A DNA stretch of 64,000 bases from Anadara kagoshimensis (GCA_021292105.1 CM037864.1:43679816-43743815); one strand, 5' to 3'; counted from the stretch's first letter, positions 35,241 through 49,400 are shown. Numbers and translations are program-made. The notes: generated by a model from the letters alone, not told the origin.

Positions 35241-36313
35241 TTATGTTTAAAAGGAAGTGGTGGCTGTATTACCATAATACATGTACTTATACAACTAATT
35301 AGATAAAATCATATGGTAGCATAATAAGCATAAAAGTACTAAAAATCTCTGACTGGAAAAAGAGAAATTTCCCCAGTATCCCAGAGAGACTGAAGTTAAA
35401 GTATCACAATAAAAACTACCGGTACAGTGTTTCTGTTACTAGAAACTCGCTACCGGTACAGACAAAATATAAACTACCGGTACAGTAACATCTTGTCAGT
35501 CATGTCGTTTGAATCAATATTTTGAATGTTTCTGTGCCAAAGTAGATTTTGTAGCTATATAGACTGATTGAAACAAGGTTTGTTTTCATCATGTATTTTA
35601 AAATTTTCGGATATTTTCGATTAAATGAGCATAAATCTACATTTTAGATAGGTCCAGCGTTGCTCAAATACGTGTTCATGACTGTTCTTAATGGAATATT
35701 TAATTTATTTTGAGATTCTAAAACACACAAATATGCCCAGGAAGAAGATAGAGAACAAATGCTTATTTACCGTATTCGATTTCGAGTTGCTATTTACGCA
35801 ACAAGAAAATAAGAAACAATTTACTCGTTGACCTCATTTTCTCTCGCTTCGCCGAACAGTAGCTACCTTTTTGCGTACAGTTCCGTTCATACACTGTGTA
35901 ACCGAGGGAAGTATATTTCATATTTGACTACTTATCCTATAAAATTAATGGAAATTTTAAAAGTAGGTATTTAATTCCCTTCCGGGGTTGGTTCAAAAAT
36001 ACCCTTTTTTCTAATAGTTTCATATTTAAAGGTACCCTCGCATAGTGAATATTTTACCAACCTTGCCAATTACGAGCTTTAGCTTCCGATGTGAAAGAGT
36101 ATATTTTAGTGTTATATAACAAAACCTAACTAGGAATATATAACCAAAACTTTTCATATGCGTCTGTGTCTTAGGAAATGTTGAATTATATATTTAAGTA
36201 CATTTTGTCTAATTTACCAGCCGCGTGACTAAAACATTGAACAATTTAATACTGACAAACTTTAAATAAGTTGATCAATACGAGTTGGTATTTTAGTTGA
36301 AACAAGTTAATAC

Positions 36314-36390
36314 TAGTCCGACTAATCAGCCCACTAAACCCCCATTTTAATTTTTTGACTTTTTGGAGGTTTGTGGTCTGACAGCTTCCA
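36314..36390. mobile_element. palindromic MITE, one half well preserved
   Basis: TAGTCCGACTAATCAGCCCA followed by CTAAACCCCCATTTTAATTT. The right half is degenerate (GGAGGTTTGTGGTCTGACAG). Same family as 38024-38118 and 59451-59550. Confidence 0.5.
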
Positions 36391-38014
36391 TTATTGAATT
36401 CTTGAAATTTCTGGCGAAAACGGCAGAAACGAAAACACGCGTCGATAATTTCCAGTATTTCCTTACCTCGCTCTTGTTGACAACATGGAACGCTTCCTAA
36501 AACATTATTCTACCGATCCATGCTTAATTTTTAATTAAAATCAATCGATATCGGTAGAAATACAAGGTTTTCTGATGTCTCTTCAGCTCTCTGTCACTTT
36601 CACATCGTGAAGACATTACTAATTTGCATTGACCAATCAGATCGCGCGTTGCATTTGGATGGTGAAACTCTCAGTTCTATCTTTAGAAAGCACAGTACTT
36701 AATTTGAGAAATTAGACAATTGCATAAAAATTGAACAAGTTGGCAAAAAATATAAAACGAGTTGACAAAAGTCGGAACTGGACCATATTGACACCGTATT
36801 GACATATTGATTAGTAGACACCGCGCGGGGATACTATGGGTCTACAGACGATGTCATAAACGTTTATATGCGGTAGAAAAGTCGGTATGAAATAACAAAA
36901 AATTGTGAACATTGATGAGAACGGTTAACTAATTACATCCAAAAGAGAGAGAGAAAAAAAATAATAAGGTCGGTCGTGTCCGAACATCCATCCATCAAGT
37001 TTGAATGCCAACACGCTAACCATTGCACCATGTACAACATTACGCAACGCTGCTTTTAAAATTATCTTATTTTTGATACTGATAAATGGTCGTGTTTTTT
37101 GGCAATTTTTATATCATTTTTGTTATTCTGTTAATTATTAAACTGTCGATAATGTCAACATGTAGTTGTTTCTTTCCAATCCGTTTTTATTGGGGTTTAT
37201 TTCAACATTGACTGTATTTTACGTTTTCACTGTGTCCGGGTCGCGCACTGTCTCATTGTACGGAATCATTATTTCCACATTGTGAGAAACATTAGGTAAA
37301 TTTCCTAAAATTCTTTTATCACCTAAATTACACCAAGCAAAAAAAGACAGAAAGAACCATATTCGTATACATTTTGGCAACAGTTTAAATCCCGGTTTAC
37401 GTCAGGGTTTGGAAGGTGCTCCAAAAGGAGGAAGGAGTTACCATGAAAAACGAAGCGTCGACGTGAAAATTGACAATTTTTCACACACATTTTGTTAAAA
37501 TGAAGGGTGTGCGCAGCCATTAACCACAAAATGTTGTATATAGATCGAAAGATATTACAAAAACCATTTAATACTGAAAAAATGGTGGTGGTTAACGAAT
37601 GCGCACATATTAAATTTTTGAAATGTGTGCAACAAAAATGCACATTTTCTCAATTTTGTGCGTTGCTAACCAACTTTATGGCGATTTATCATAATCCTGG
37701 GTAATATTTTGCTGAAAAAAAACACACAGGGTGCAAGTACTGATATTACTTAATATAAAACGAAAGATATTTTGGTGATTATTCTGTCATTATTTTTTAC
37801 CAAAATTTAGGCCGATACAGGCGCAAAACGAATTTAGCCCTTTGTGTGAATTGTGTAGGAGGGTTATGTTTGTGTCATCTTGTGTCACAATACATATTTT
37901 TAAAAAATATAACGTAGTTGATTCTTTTTACGTGTATACAAGGGATACGAACTTCGTTGATTCGTGTAACGTTAAGCTAATCATAAGTGATTACCTTGTT
38001 TAGTTGTCGATTAT
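36391..38014. other. intergenic, no gene recognised
   Basis: Contains a possible tRNA-like head on the minus strand near 36975-37035 (GCAATGGTTAGCGTGTTGGC). Two overlapping short open frames on opposite strands near 37323-37704 have no recognisable motif and probably arose by chance. Confidence 0.35.
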
Positions 38015-38023
38015 CTTTTATAC

Positions 38024-38118
38024 TAGTTAGTCCCACTAATCAGTCCATTAAACTCTTATTTTAATATTTGACTTGTTGGGGGTTTAATGGGGTTTTAGTG
38101 GGCTGATTAGTCGGACTA
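38024..38118. mobile_element. palindromic MITE with imperfect 9-bp target duplication
   Basis: TAGTTAGTCCCACTAATCAG ... TGGGCTGATTAGTCGGACTA, with inner arms CATTAAACTC / GGGTTTAATGG. It is flanked by CTTTTATAC (38015-38023) and CTTTTAAAC (38119-38127), eight of nine identical. Confidence 0.65.
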
Positions 38119-38924
38119 CTTTTAAACATACAAATGTAAAACATTGACTAATAAAATGACGTAAAACACAAATGAAATAATACACCTGTTTACTTATTCC
38201 ATAAGCATGGGTAGGTGTCAGAGCACCACATTTACCAATGTCTAAGAAAACAAAACATATATAGTTACGTACTTACTAGTAGCTATAACGGACTAATTGT
38301 CAAGTAATCATGTAACTATTTATTTAAATAGTACTTATTCAATCAAGTTCGTCTGGATAATACAAACTTTATGCGATCTCTGGTTTTATTGAAGAGTTTC
38401 GTGTGGTTTTTAATCAAGCATTTCTACGCGCCTTGTCGCTATTTTAAGTTGCAATTAAAGACTGATAGTGCGTTACATAAGTAGAGGAGTCACTAGCGCT
38501 AGCTTCCAAAATAAAACGCCCTTACAATTGAAATACTGATCATACAACAGTTGATACCTTAAGTATATTGAAGATTTCATGGTAGCTAACAAGATGAACG
38601 CGAAAAATTGTAAGTTTCCTGCTGTACCTCTAGCTACTTGTTCATAAAATATTTTTTAGAATATTCTTACATTACTATGAATATTTGCAACTGGTTTGTC
38701 GTTTTTATTGAAATATGCATTAATGATTTCAATATTTAATTCCATTTCAAATGGAGATTAAACGTTTTCCACAATAAAAAGTAATGGACATCACATGGAT
38801 TAAAAGGAATTTACAACTTAATAACCCTTTATCCCAGACTCTTGGCTATTACAACACAATATAAATATGTTTTATTGGGCCTAGATTTCCGAGTAGTCTC
38901 TCACTACTTATGTTCGATCCCCGC

Positions 38925-39440
38925 TCTGGGAGAATTCTAGTTTTGTCCCAGAACAGGAAATTGCCCCATACTCTAAGTTTGCCCAGAACAAGATGTTGTC
39001 TCATGCTCCAGGTTTGCCCAGAACAAGATGTTGTCCCATGCTCTAGGTTTGCCCAGAACAAGATGTTGTCTCATGCTCCAGGTTTGCCCAGAACAAGATG
39101 TTGTCCCATGCTCTAGGTTTGCCCAGAACAAGATGTTGTCTCATGCTCCAGGTTTGCCCAGAACAAGATGTTGTCTCATGCTCCAGGTTTGCCCAGAACA
39201 AAATGTTGTCCCATGCTCTAGGTTTGCCCAGAACAAGAGGTTGTCCCATGCTTTAGGTTTGCCCAGAACAAGAGGTTGTCCCATGCTTAAGGTTTGCCCA
39301 GAACAAGAAAATGCCCCATGCTCCAGGTTTGTCAAGAACAAGAGGTCACCAAATGCTCCAGGTTTGCCTAGAACAAGAAGTTGCCCATTACTCTAGATTT
39401 GTCCAGAGCAATTGGTTGCTTCATGTTCCAGGTTTGGCAC
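38925..39440. repeat. 35-bp minisatellite, about 14 units
   Basis: The unit contains GGTTTGCCCAGAACAAGATG and TTGTC(T/C)CATGCTC(C/T)A. The period is 35 bp (for example 39011 to 39046). Edge units are more diverged than central ones. Because 35 is not a multiple of three, all frames of one strand are read in turn, and the array is open on both strands. Those open frames are by-products unless expression is shown. Confidence 0.9.
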
Positions 39441-42400
39441 ACAAATGCAAAATGAAGCTTAAACACTTCTACAACAAAATAAAATTTTAAATATATTCTA
39501 ATATATGTGATGCATCAAACAAAACCAATATTTTTGTTCCAATACACTGTGATCGATATTATTTAAGACAAAACACTTAACATTAAGATCAGTCTTGGGA
39601 ACATAGTGTGCATCATATTTATTATTTTATGCATATTTTAAAGTATTTTCAATAGTTCTGAGAAACTATTGTATGCTTATAGAGAAAACGATTTATCTAA
39701 AGAAAATGTTGACTCCCAATATGTAAAATAATCCCAAAAATCAAATTTATAAGAACATTACATAATAAAAAGATTGCACTCAATAAACTATATTTATGTT
39801 ATAAAATACATGTATATATAAATATATAAAAATTTAACAATTTACAAAAATCAATTTAGAAAATGAGCATGTCAATTTCAAATAGAACAAGAAAAAGCAA
39901 TGACTCATAACCACAGAATTTATATAGAAAAATGTCATTGTACTACTTTAATGCAAAATGTCATGCTCATTCTGTTTGAAGATGTGATCAATGTGGTTTT
40001 AAATAAAGGTGAAACATTTATATTCTCTGATTTTTTATGGTCTTCCACCACCCTGTACCCCATTCCAAAATCTTGTACCCAAATGAAACAGTAGGAGACT
40101 CATTATTTTGTCATAAGTTCCAGAAATTTTATTCAAACCATAATAATTTTGAATCCTTTAATTTCATCTGAGATTGAGGATTACAAGAATGAGATGTTTG
40201 GATAAAAGAGTTCATTCAATCAGCAACGTCACACAATTTTCACAAAAATACTGACATGTACTATAATACTGATACTCAAATATATTCAAATGATAGATAC
40301 AGTAAATATCTGTCCTTTTAACCCCATCCATCATGACAACGGATTGGCATAAATTGATCAATTTGCCTGCATACTACATTATAAATATCACATAATGTTT
40401 GTTTGGGATAATATAATATCACATAACTTGATGTGTTTTCCTGTAAAACAACAGTGTGATTCAAGTGTATGTCATAGCCATTGGAAATCATTGTTCTTGG
40501 CTTCCACAAAAACTATTTGGTATAATTATATAAGTGATGAACTGACAAACCCCATTTCTATTTGACATAGCTGCCAATACTACTAATGGAAATGGTAAAA
40601 TAATGCCCATAAAAGGTTTATCCTGCATCTTCCATTCTTTGCAGTGAGGCAACACAAAAGCTGGCATTGTTTCTGACACGATTAGCAATATTATTTTTTT
40701 TTAATTTTCATCAAAACTCAGTTTAACTCGCTTAACCTAAGTCATGATTCTGCTTTATATAGGAGTATAGATAAGGGCCCTATTTTGTCCCAAAATGTGA
40801 ACAATATGAAAACATTGTCAAACATGTACATTTGTAACTTTAAAGAATATATGGCAGTTTTTATGTAAGTTTTAAAGAATCTAAATTACTGTGCTCATTT
40901 GCAATTTGCAATAAGGATTGAAGCAAATTTGGTTTGAAATCATATTTTGAACATATTTTGACAAATATAGTGGGCAATTGAGAACAAACTGAATCATCAT
41001 GAAAATATGGAGTTTGTTGTTCATACTTTCTGCTGATAAAAGCTTTGTAAATTACGACCAAAGTCATCTGTTAATTGATGAAACATGCTTCAACATCATT
41101 TGCTGAATCATATTTAGAACAGTAATCTTTAGACATTAAAATTTTAAGTGTCATTTCACTAGAAAAATCTGGACTGGGAATTTAAAGTCAATTCTTAATT
41201 TTTGCAGAATGTGGCAAGGGGCCAAATAAGACCCTTATTCTATAAACTTCATTTGATCTGTGCCAAATATAAGGTGCATTAAAGACCAGATCTTAAAATC
41301 AATATTGTTACCAGCAAAACTTTTATAATTTCATGATAATTTAAACTAATGCCTGATTTTGTTTTTACAAATAACTCTATTTAAATTCATGTACATGTAT
41401 ATACATCCACATTTAGTGAATTTTGCAATATTTACAATATTTACATAATACTTTTGTCAAAATTTAAAACCAGCAGTTTTAACAAATCCCAATATTTACA
41501 CACTTCCCACACTCATAATTTAAACAGAAACAAAATATGCCCTTCACAATATAAGCAATGAAGAGGATAAAAATATTTATATAACAATTTCTTTATCAAA
41601 GTAAGACCAGCTTATAATCAATACAAGAATTCAGGTTCACAAAATTACCGTAGATTTCAGTTGCCTTTTTTCATGGACCTGTCATTTCCCAAAAAATAAT
41701 TCCCCAAGTTTCATATACAATGACAACATTCAAGGTTTAATTATTCAGATCTTAAAAAGTTATTCAGATAAGAATGTTTTCTGTTTACTATTGATTCAGT
41801 TTTCACGGTTTTATTGTTTATAAAAATTGTAAATACAGATCATATTAAATAAAGAATAATGTGAGAACACCAATATCAACAAATCTACTAGATCTACATA
41901 AATGGCATACCAGACCTAAACTAAAATATAAAAAAAACTATAAACTGAGATCCTTAAAAGGTTAACCAAAAACACTTGATGGATGCTGGTGCTCACACCG
42001 GGTACGACTAAAGCACTTGAATACTTTGTACATGTTGTACAAGTGAAATAAATATAAATCTGAATATAAAAGTTCAATCAAAAATAACATATTAAATGGA
42101 GTTAGCCAGTGTACCAATTGACATATCCTGTGATAACCCGTAACACTTCTGTGAAACTAGCATTTTCAATGGATTGAAAAATATTATCCCGTGAATTTAC
42201 CGTTCAATGTAAATGTTTTCGATGGTAGATGTTATGAAGTAATCACAGATCATGTGGTACACTGATGAACTTCATTACTGTGGACTACTTCTACTTCTAA
42301 ACAATAAATAAAATTTTTAATTTTAATTAAACAAATCTTCATAAACTTTGAAACAATAACAAAAGAGGTGTGTATTTATATGCCCTCCTCTTTCCCGCCA

Positions 42401-43407
42401 CAGGGGGTCCAGGAGTGATGCAATTTAAAGGTACCTAAAAGATGGCATTAATACTAGCACTGACAAAGTTACCTCAATGTCTTGCTTCATTTCATAATGT
42501 ACAAGAGACCTATCCGTTAAAGAATCTCAAGGAATTGATTGAAAACATCTTAGGTGGTTAGGGCATTGGGGATGATGCATGAAAACACACCTTTTTACTA
42601 AGAAAGAGCTGGTTAAATCAAGGAATTTCATATTCAATTATGTTTTTGTTTCATTCATTTGCTTATGAAATCATTTATAAAAGATTCATGAAAAGTAAAC
42701 TATCCTGGAAACACAATATTTATGCAAGACATGCAATTATATAAAAGTAACTTCACACAAATCAATTTGCTGTGTGTAAACTCTGAGATAATTGGTTCAA
42801 AGACTTCCTTTAAACTACCCAATGTTGATATCGTCAATTTATATATCATCTACGTGAAAACGTTTTAAGACTTTGTTTTCTTGGAAAGTAAAAATTTTAC
42901 AAAAATTAAAAGATCACAGACAAGTTATCACAGGTTATTAAGCCACCATTTACATAAACTTTTATGTATGTGGACAGATACATATTAAATATGTTCATAT
43001 CTACTTAATATATAAAATTTTTCTTATAATTTTTACTAAGTCATAACAGTCCTAGTTATTCAAACAATATTTCCACCTTTTTATCCTTAGTGTGTGATTT
43101 TATAAGAATACTAGAAGAAAATTTTATCAATTTCCCCATCATGATCATTTATAACATTTCCCTCACTAGACAAAACAAGAGTTTGTAAAAATGATTGAGG
43201 TTACATTTGTATTTGTATTTTGGTTACCATGGTTACAAGAAATGACATCACAGGGCAGTGTAACAACTGTCAGGTCTTGACACTTATGACAGTCAAAGAT
43301 TCAATCCTATGATCCTCATGATCCACAAACATTGAAAGGTAAGCTGTCTTAGCAGATCCAAGCCTTGTCTTCAAGCAGAAATATTTTTCAGCTGTTCTTA
43401 CATCAAA
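39441..43407. other. AT-rich block downstream of the F-box/LRR stop codon
   Basis: No reading frame or repeat family was recognised in about 4 kb. On the minus strand this is downstream of the F-box/LRR stop at 43408 and may hold its 3' UTR. Minus-strand AATAAA words occur at about 41809-41814 and 40127, among others; which one is used cannot be told from sequence. Confidence 0.35.
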
Positions 43408-43498
43408 TCACATTTCAACAACTAGATTTGGATTAGCTTCTCGTATTTTATCTGTCAATCTCACACTTGTACAGCCGTATAAATGTAAAAGTTTTAAC
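43408..43498 (-). CDS. F-box/LRR exon 15 (terminal)
   Basis: Encodes LKLLHLYGCTSVRLTDKIRE ANPNLVVEM and TGA (43410-43408). Acceptor CTATTTCAG. The final LRR with a short cap. Confidence 0.85.
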
Positions 43499-46400
43499 CT
43501 GAAATAGAAAAAAAACAATGGATTGGTAAAGAAGGACTGGAATGACATCCAGCCAAATAACAGTTTTGTTCTTTTTAGTCCTGGGTCATTTTTAGGCAAG
43601 TTTTTGACAAGGCTGGCTCAAACTGATAATATTGCATGGTAAAATACCGTTATACCACAAAGCATTCTCACCATTTGTTCAGTCAATGCAAGTATTGGTT
43701 TATAAAGGGGTAAATTGTCAAAAAAACATGAGAGGCATGTGATGAAAAAGCATGGAAGATATGCAAGATGACAAAGTAATTGAGAGGAATCAAATAAAGT
43801 TGACATGCATAGAATTTTATTAATTTAAAGAAGTTTCCAGTTTGATGAGTCTATAAACTCAAGACAGATTTAAACCTTTAACATTTTTATAGAACTGATT
43901 ATAAATACGATTTTTTAAAAATTTAACAATTTTACCACTGAAAATCGTTTAACAGTTTTTATTATTTTCAAATAACACAGAAAGGATAGTGTCTCCGAGA
44001 TTTTAAGTACACTGTTTCTAAACCCATTTGACTTTAAAGGCAAATTTTATGGCGTGTATCCGCTGTATCAGTATATCTGTGTTAACAACTAGTACACTGA
44101 CAAAGATAGTTATCAAAACTGGCAAAATAAACTGAGTCCTATTGATTTTTAATGATGAAATATCATAAACATCACCTGTTGTCCAAGAAATACATGTCAT
44201 TGATACAGATAAGATATTGATTTAAATATGGTCAAGCCGTAGGCATGTCATGAAAGGTTTTCACAGGCAGGATGAACAATATAGGTCAATAGAAAAACAT
44301 GCAAATGACCCTAGTCCTTTTACATTTCAGACATTCTCTTAATGTTTTGTCAAATTTTTCTTATATGTTCTTAAAGAAGACATTATTTTTTATATCCTGG
44401 TCAGTTTGAATTTCCAGTAACATTCAATTTGGCAATGGTCAAATTGTCCATAATAATATCAAGCTTTTCAAGAACACACAAGATATAACACTATAACATA
44501 TTATACACTCAACTAAATTTCCTATTTTTTGTTGAATTTAGATTGGTTGTGCCGAGTAGTTGAGTTGAGTAATGGTGTTTAACGTCCCAGTCAAGAATAT
44601 TTCACTTAAATTGTGATGTCGCCAGCTATAGGTGAAGTGCAGAAATTTTGAATGTGCGTTGCACTGATGGAATCAAGCTGAGTGCTTGGCAAAAGCAGTC
44701 ACTACCCACTTTCAAGTCTTGGACCAGACCTGGCCGGGATTAGAAACCCACAACCTCCCACTTACAGAGCGAGCACTCTACCAACTGAGCTAAAGCAGTG
44801 GTTTGTTGTGTCAACATAAATGTATGAATGGAATGGGGTAATAGAGTTTTTTACACCCCCAGTCAAACTTCCTTTACCTATGTTGAGAACTGGTTCAGGA
44901 ATGGTGGAGCAAAATGAGGTAGAGTGGAGTAGTAGTGTTGAATATCCCTGTCAAGATATTTTTACTGATATTGGAGCGGTGAATTCAAAGATGATGGAGG
45001 AAACTGGAGTGCCCTGAAAAAACCAACAAGCTTAAGCAAAGGAAAATGACAAACTTTCTCTCCCTAGGATCTGTCCTAAGTGCAATTAAGAGGCACTAGC
45101 TGTGATCTGTAAGTATGCGCTTTAGACCACTCTGACATTAAGGTTTTATATACATGAACAAGGATTGTTATCACACTGAATTTCCTATTGTTGACATATG
45201 ATTTTTGTCATATTTTGTGCTGACATCATTAGGCCTAAAATGCTATGAACCATGATGTTTTTAAAGTCTTACCTGTCCCTGAAAACCAAATATTTACCAA
45301 ACTTATGAAACTTGTCACTATAAACAAGTGAGGCTGTTATAAGGTCTCGACCAAGGGACTTAAGTACTGACAGAGATTAATGGTAATAGGGAAGAGACAA
45401 AATACAGATCATTTACATTTGTTAGATGAAATAATGACAGTTGTCAAAAAAATTGTTTGCCCTGTAAAACTGTTGTAAAAGAAATAAGAAATACCTTTTG
45501 CAATGCTTTGCCAATTTTATAAGCACTGTTTCTGTGACATCCGACAGGAAATTAAGCTTGACTGTCTCTAACCACTGACTACAAAAGTTAGCTAACATGG
45601 AAACACTGAAATAAGAAATAAATGCATGGTTATTGAACCTATATTGCTCTATTGTTCATTGTTAAAAGCTTTAGTTCTGACTGAAAAAAAATCTCCGAAA
45701 ACACAAAATATGTACGATTGAAGATATTTTCAAGTCAAGGCAACTTTATGTATTGTAGGACAATGTTTTGAATATGACATTCCCCTTTTTCAAACATAAA
45801 AAAATTTATTTCCAATGGTAAATATATAACACCACCTGTTACTGTTGGTAATACAACATTATTCCATAAAAATTACTTCTTTTCCCAAGTTTTTTTCAAT
45901 CCGTATAAATTTGCATGAAATAATAAGTAAGCATTATAGCAATTTACAGTTCTGCAGCACAAAGGCTTCATGGTGAAGTTTTGTGCCAAACCTTTCTGAT
46001 TAAGCCAGACAATACTATATGTATACCCACCTGCGGTGACTACAGACTGAGGAATTAATACTTATATATATCAAATTCTGGCAGTGCCAAGTTAAAATTA
46101 CAACACTAAACCTACCTGTGGTGACTACACCCTGAGGAAATGATGGTTAATATATGTATACCTACATTCGGTGACTACACTCTGAGGAACTGATGGTTAA
46201 CCTGCGGTGACTACACCCTGAGGAACTGATAATTAACCCCCACAATACTATATGAATACGTACCTACGGTGACTACACCCTGAGGAACTGATATCTATAT
46301 ATCTCAGATTCTGGCAGTTATTAGCTAAGGCTCGAATTCCACTGTCTGTAATTTTTCTACAACCACACACATCAATATTCCTAAAAATAAAATTTCAATT

Positions 46401-49400
46401 TAGAATAAAAAGTATATACAAATTGAAAAACAGTTTTTTCACCTATATTATACTGAACATCAAATAAAGACAGTTTCAAATAAAAAGTCATGTTTACTTA
46501 AAAAGAGAATATGAAAATTAAAAACATACATGATATAAATTAACACAATTCGAACCAAAGGATTTGTTAGACAGAGTTTTAGTTTACACATATAACTTTA
46601 ACAAACAATATCAAAAGTGCAGTAAAACTTTGATTTATTGCCACCATTTGTTCAGTCAAATTTGACACTTTAATAGGGGTTGGCTATAAATTGAGGGAGG
46701 CTTCTAAGATAAACCCAGATGAAAAAGATTTTTGGATTTCTAAATAGAATGACAATTAACAAGGTGGAACAAGTATAGAGTTGTATTTAAAAAAAGTTTT
46801 CTATAGATCAGATGATGTTTGTATTGTTGCTTAACATGTCAGCAACAATTTTTCAGATATTCACGACGAGAGCAAGTTTATTTAAGAATTGAATTGCACT
46901 TTTTACGTTGTTATCGGGGTGTTACAACGTGAAAATTATCACAAATTGTGTAAAACCGCGTAGCGTAGCGCAGCGCAGCGCTTTTACGCATAATTTGTGA
47001 TAATTTTCACGTTGTTACACCCGATAACAACGTAAAAAGTGCAATTCAATTCTTATAATTACAAACCCAAAATTTAACATTTTTTAAAGCTGACCAACAT
47101 TTCTGAACTGATCAGCTGATTTTCAGAAAATCGACGTTACAAGGCTGAACTGCGTAGTGATACAATAAATGACATCTTTATGAAACGATAAAAGCTGAAA
47201 TAGTTTTGAATTTATATATTTTTATTCATTTTTTAGTTATTTTCAGTCAACATATAAATTATGTTACATTTTAATTCATTGACAAAAAGGGATTATATTA
47301 TGTCTCGCAATCATTAAAACAAACAACACTTTGTACAACGTCATACGTGACGGCCAAACGTTTGTAGGACAGGCGTGTTTACATTTTGATTTTTTACCCA
47401 TAACATAAGAAAAACTTTATTGGTTGAATGAACAGTGTGTTAAACAAACCCCGAAATCAACTATTGACATGGAATTAATGTTTTCTTGGATGATTCAATG
47501 TTTAACCACCTATGGAATGGATGCGAGATGAGGGATTCTGTCACCGGTGGTAGCTGTTTGGCTGATCAGGGACATTTTGATAAGGTAAACAAGCGGTACG
47601 GGTGAACATTAGACTTGAATATAGTATGCTATCAATTTTAATAAATTATTATTGGCAGGCCTACCACTGTCATTATCATCAAGATCCAATTCAGAATCAA
47701 CCATCTGACATATCTGCACACTGGCATTGCATTCTTCAAAATATTTATCCTGATCCCCGGCTATACATTGTCTGGGGGAAATAAAATGTCTTTGCTTTCA
47801 AAAGGATGCGTATGTGATGAATTTCAAACAAAACACCCCGCACTGAGGTTTGGCATCCGAGAATAACATGGTGCGTGTCCGATATTGCTTATACTTAGTA
47901 GCCTATAGACACATAAAGTCCTGAATGACGATAAAATGTCGATTTTGAAAAATATTTCATAAATATACAATCATAAATGTAAATTATTAAAAATATCGGT
48001 GAAAATTAATCAGAACATGTTTGAAATAATTTTTCAAATTTGAATTTATTAAAAAAAATCGAAGTATTTTAATGTTTCCATGTGAAATCGTTCCCGACCT
48101 CCCCGTTTGTTTACAATCTTAAAATGGCTGTTCCGAGACGGGTAATCCCCGAAACAGGCCCAAAGTAGTTCCGGTAGAAAACGTTGTTATTGGAAAATAA
48201 CACCGTGTTTTTTGCAAGACGACAACCAATGAAAATGCTCTAAATTGTGTAACAACGTGAAGTTTGTAATTATTAAGGATTAATCTAAGAACATGTTTGT
48301 ATATGTGTGTCTTATAGTCTGCCTTGTACTAGTGCATATCAAGGGCTGCTTTAGGTGCTAGTCCAGTGTCAGTACACTGTAGACAAGCACTCTACTCCCA
48401 AGAGTAACTTTATCCTAGCATAGGGTGAACCAGTTGATACTCTGTCCTCTAATACTGAAAGCCAGTCGAGAAAGCAATAACTAAAATTTTAAAGTCTTAT
48501 ATATGACCCGGCCAGGGTTTGATTCTATGACCTCCTGCTCTCAAGGAGACGGTCTACAACTGGGTAACCCAGGCGGTAAATGTAGTTAAGTTGAGATAGG
48601 TTCTCAGTTAACTCTGGGTTTTCCTGTCACGGGTTCTACTGTACAATGATCTACACAATTAGTTTACCTGATGTCAGTGGTATATGTTGATATCTCTAAC
48701 ACAGACACATCACTTATATTGGGACAATTAGCTAAAACAATTGTCTTTAATCTAGGGCAGTTCTTAACCACGTATCTCATACAGTTGTCTTTTATCTGTT
48801 AATAAAATTAAATAAAATTCAATAAAATTTAAATAAAATAATAAAATTAATTCACATAGAATATTTACAGAAATATACATTTACTCATTTGTACTTTGAA
48901 ACTGAAAAATGGTAAAATTATTTTACAAAAAGTTAAGTAAGAGAAAGCAAGTAAGAATTATTTAAGGATGAAATTAATGTTTTCAAGAGAGCAAAATTTT
49001 TTTTCAATAGCAAATAGCATTCCATGGATGTCGAAAAGGGTTTCTTGTTTTCCAGCCATCTAGAAGTTCAAATGTCTGAGTAAAATCCTGTTGTGACAAG
49101 TGGCTTTATTCTGTCTCTCATCACTGTGCCAATTTGTTACTTATTCCTGCACATACAGACTAAAGTAAAACTTTTGTATACTCTTGTATTTTAGCAAATA
49201 TCATTTATGATATAGTTGTAAAGAAGCTGTTTGTGAAATTAATATGTATATTCTCTGTAACTTACATTTTTACATCCTCTGAGATCTAAGGTTTCCACTT
49301 TACCGAGACTGTTTGATAGCTGTGTTATACATGAATCTGTCATCTGTAAAAACAAGATAATAATATTAGATAAAATTAAACAGAAACATCATGGATTTAT

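Larger units (their letters stand above)
33496..35898. mobile_element. 2.4-kb element with 57-bp terminal inverted repeats
   Basis: CACAGTGTATGAACGGAACT ... (33496-33552) is repeated in reverse at 35842-35898 with one mismatch. The span contains a non-LTR reverse-transcriptase relic and a family 1 SINE, so it is a composite. No transposase was recognised. Short repeats such as CTACCGGTACAG recur at 35415-35485. Confidence 0.65.

Noticed and set aside
37323-37704. Overlapping 106- and 65-codon frames on opposite strands
   Set aside because: No motif, no splice or promoter evidence, and they shadow each other.
36314-38118. One 1.8-kb transposon with ends at 36314 and 38118
   Set aside because: Each end is itself a ~90-bp palindrome with its own inverted partner, and 38024-38118 has its own 9-bp flanking repeat. 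Two separate MITEs are simpler.
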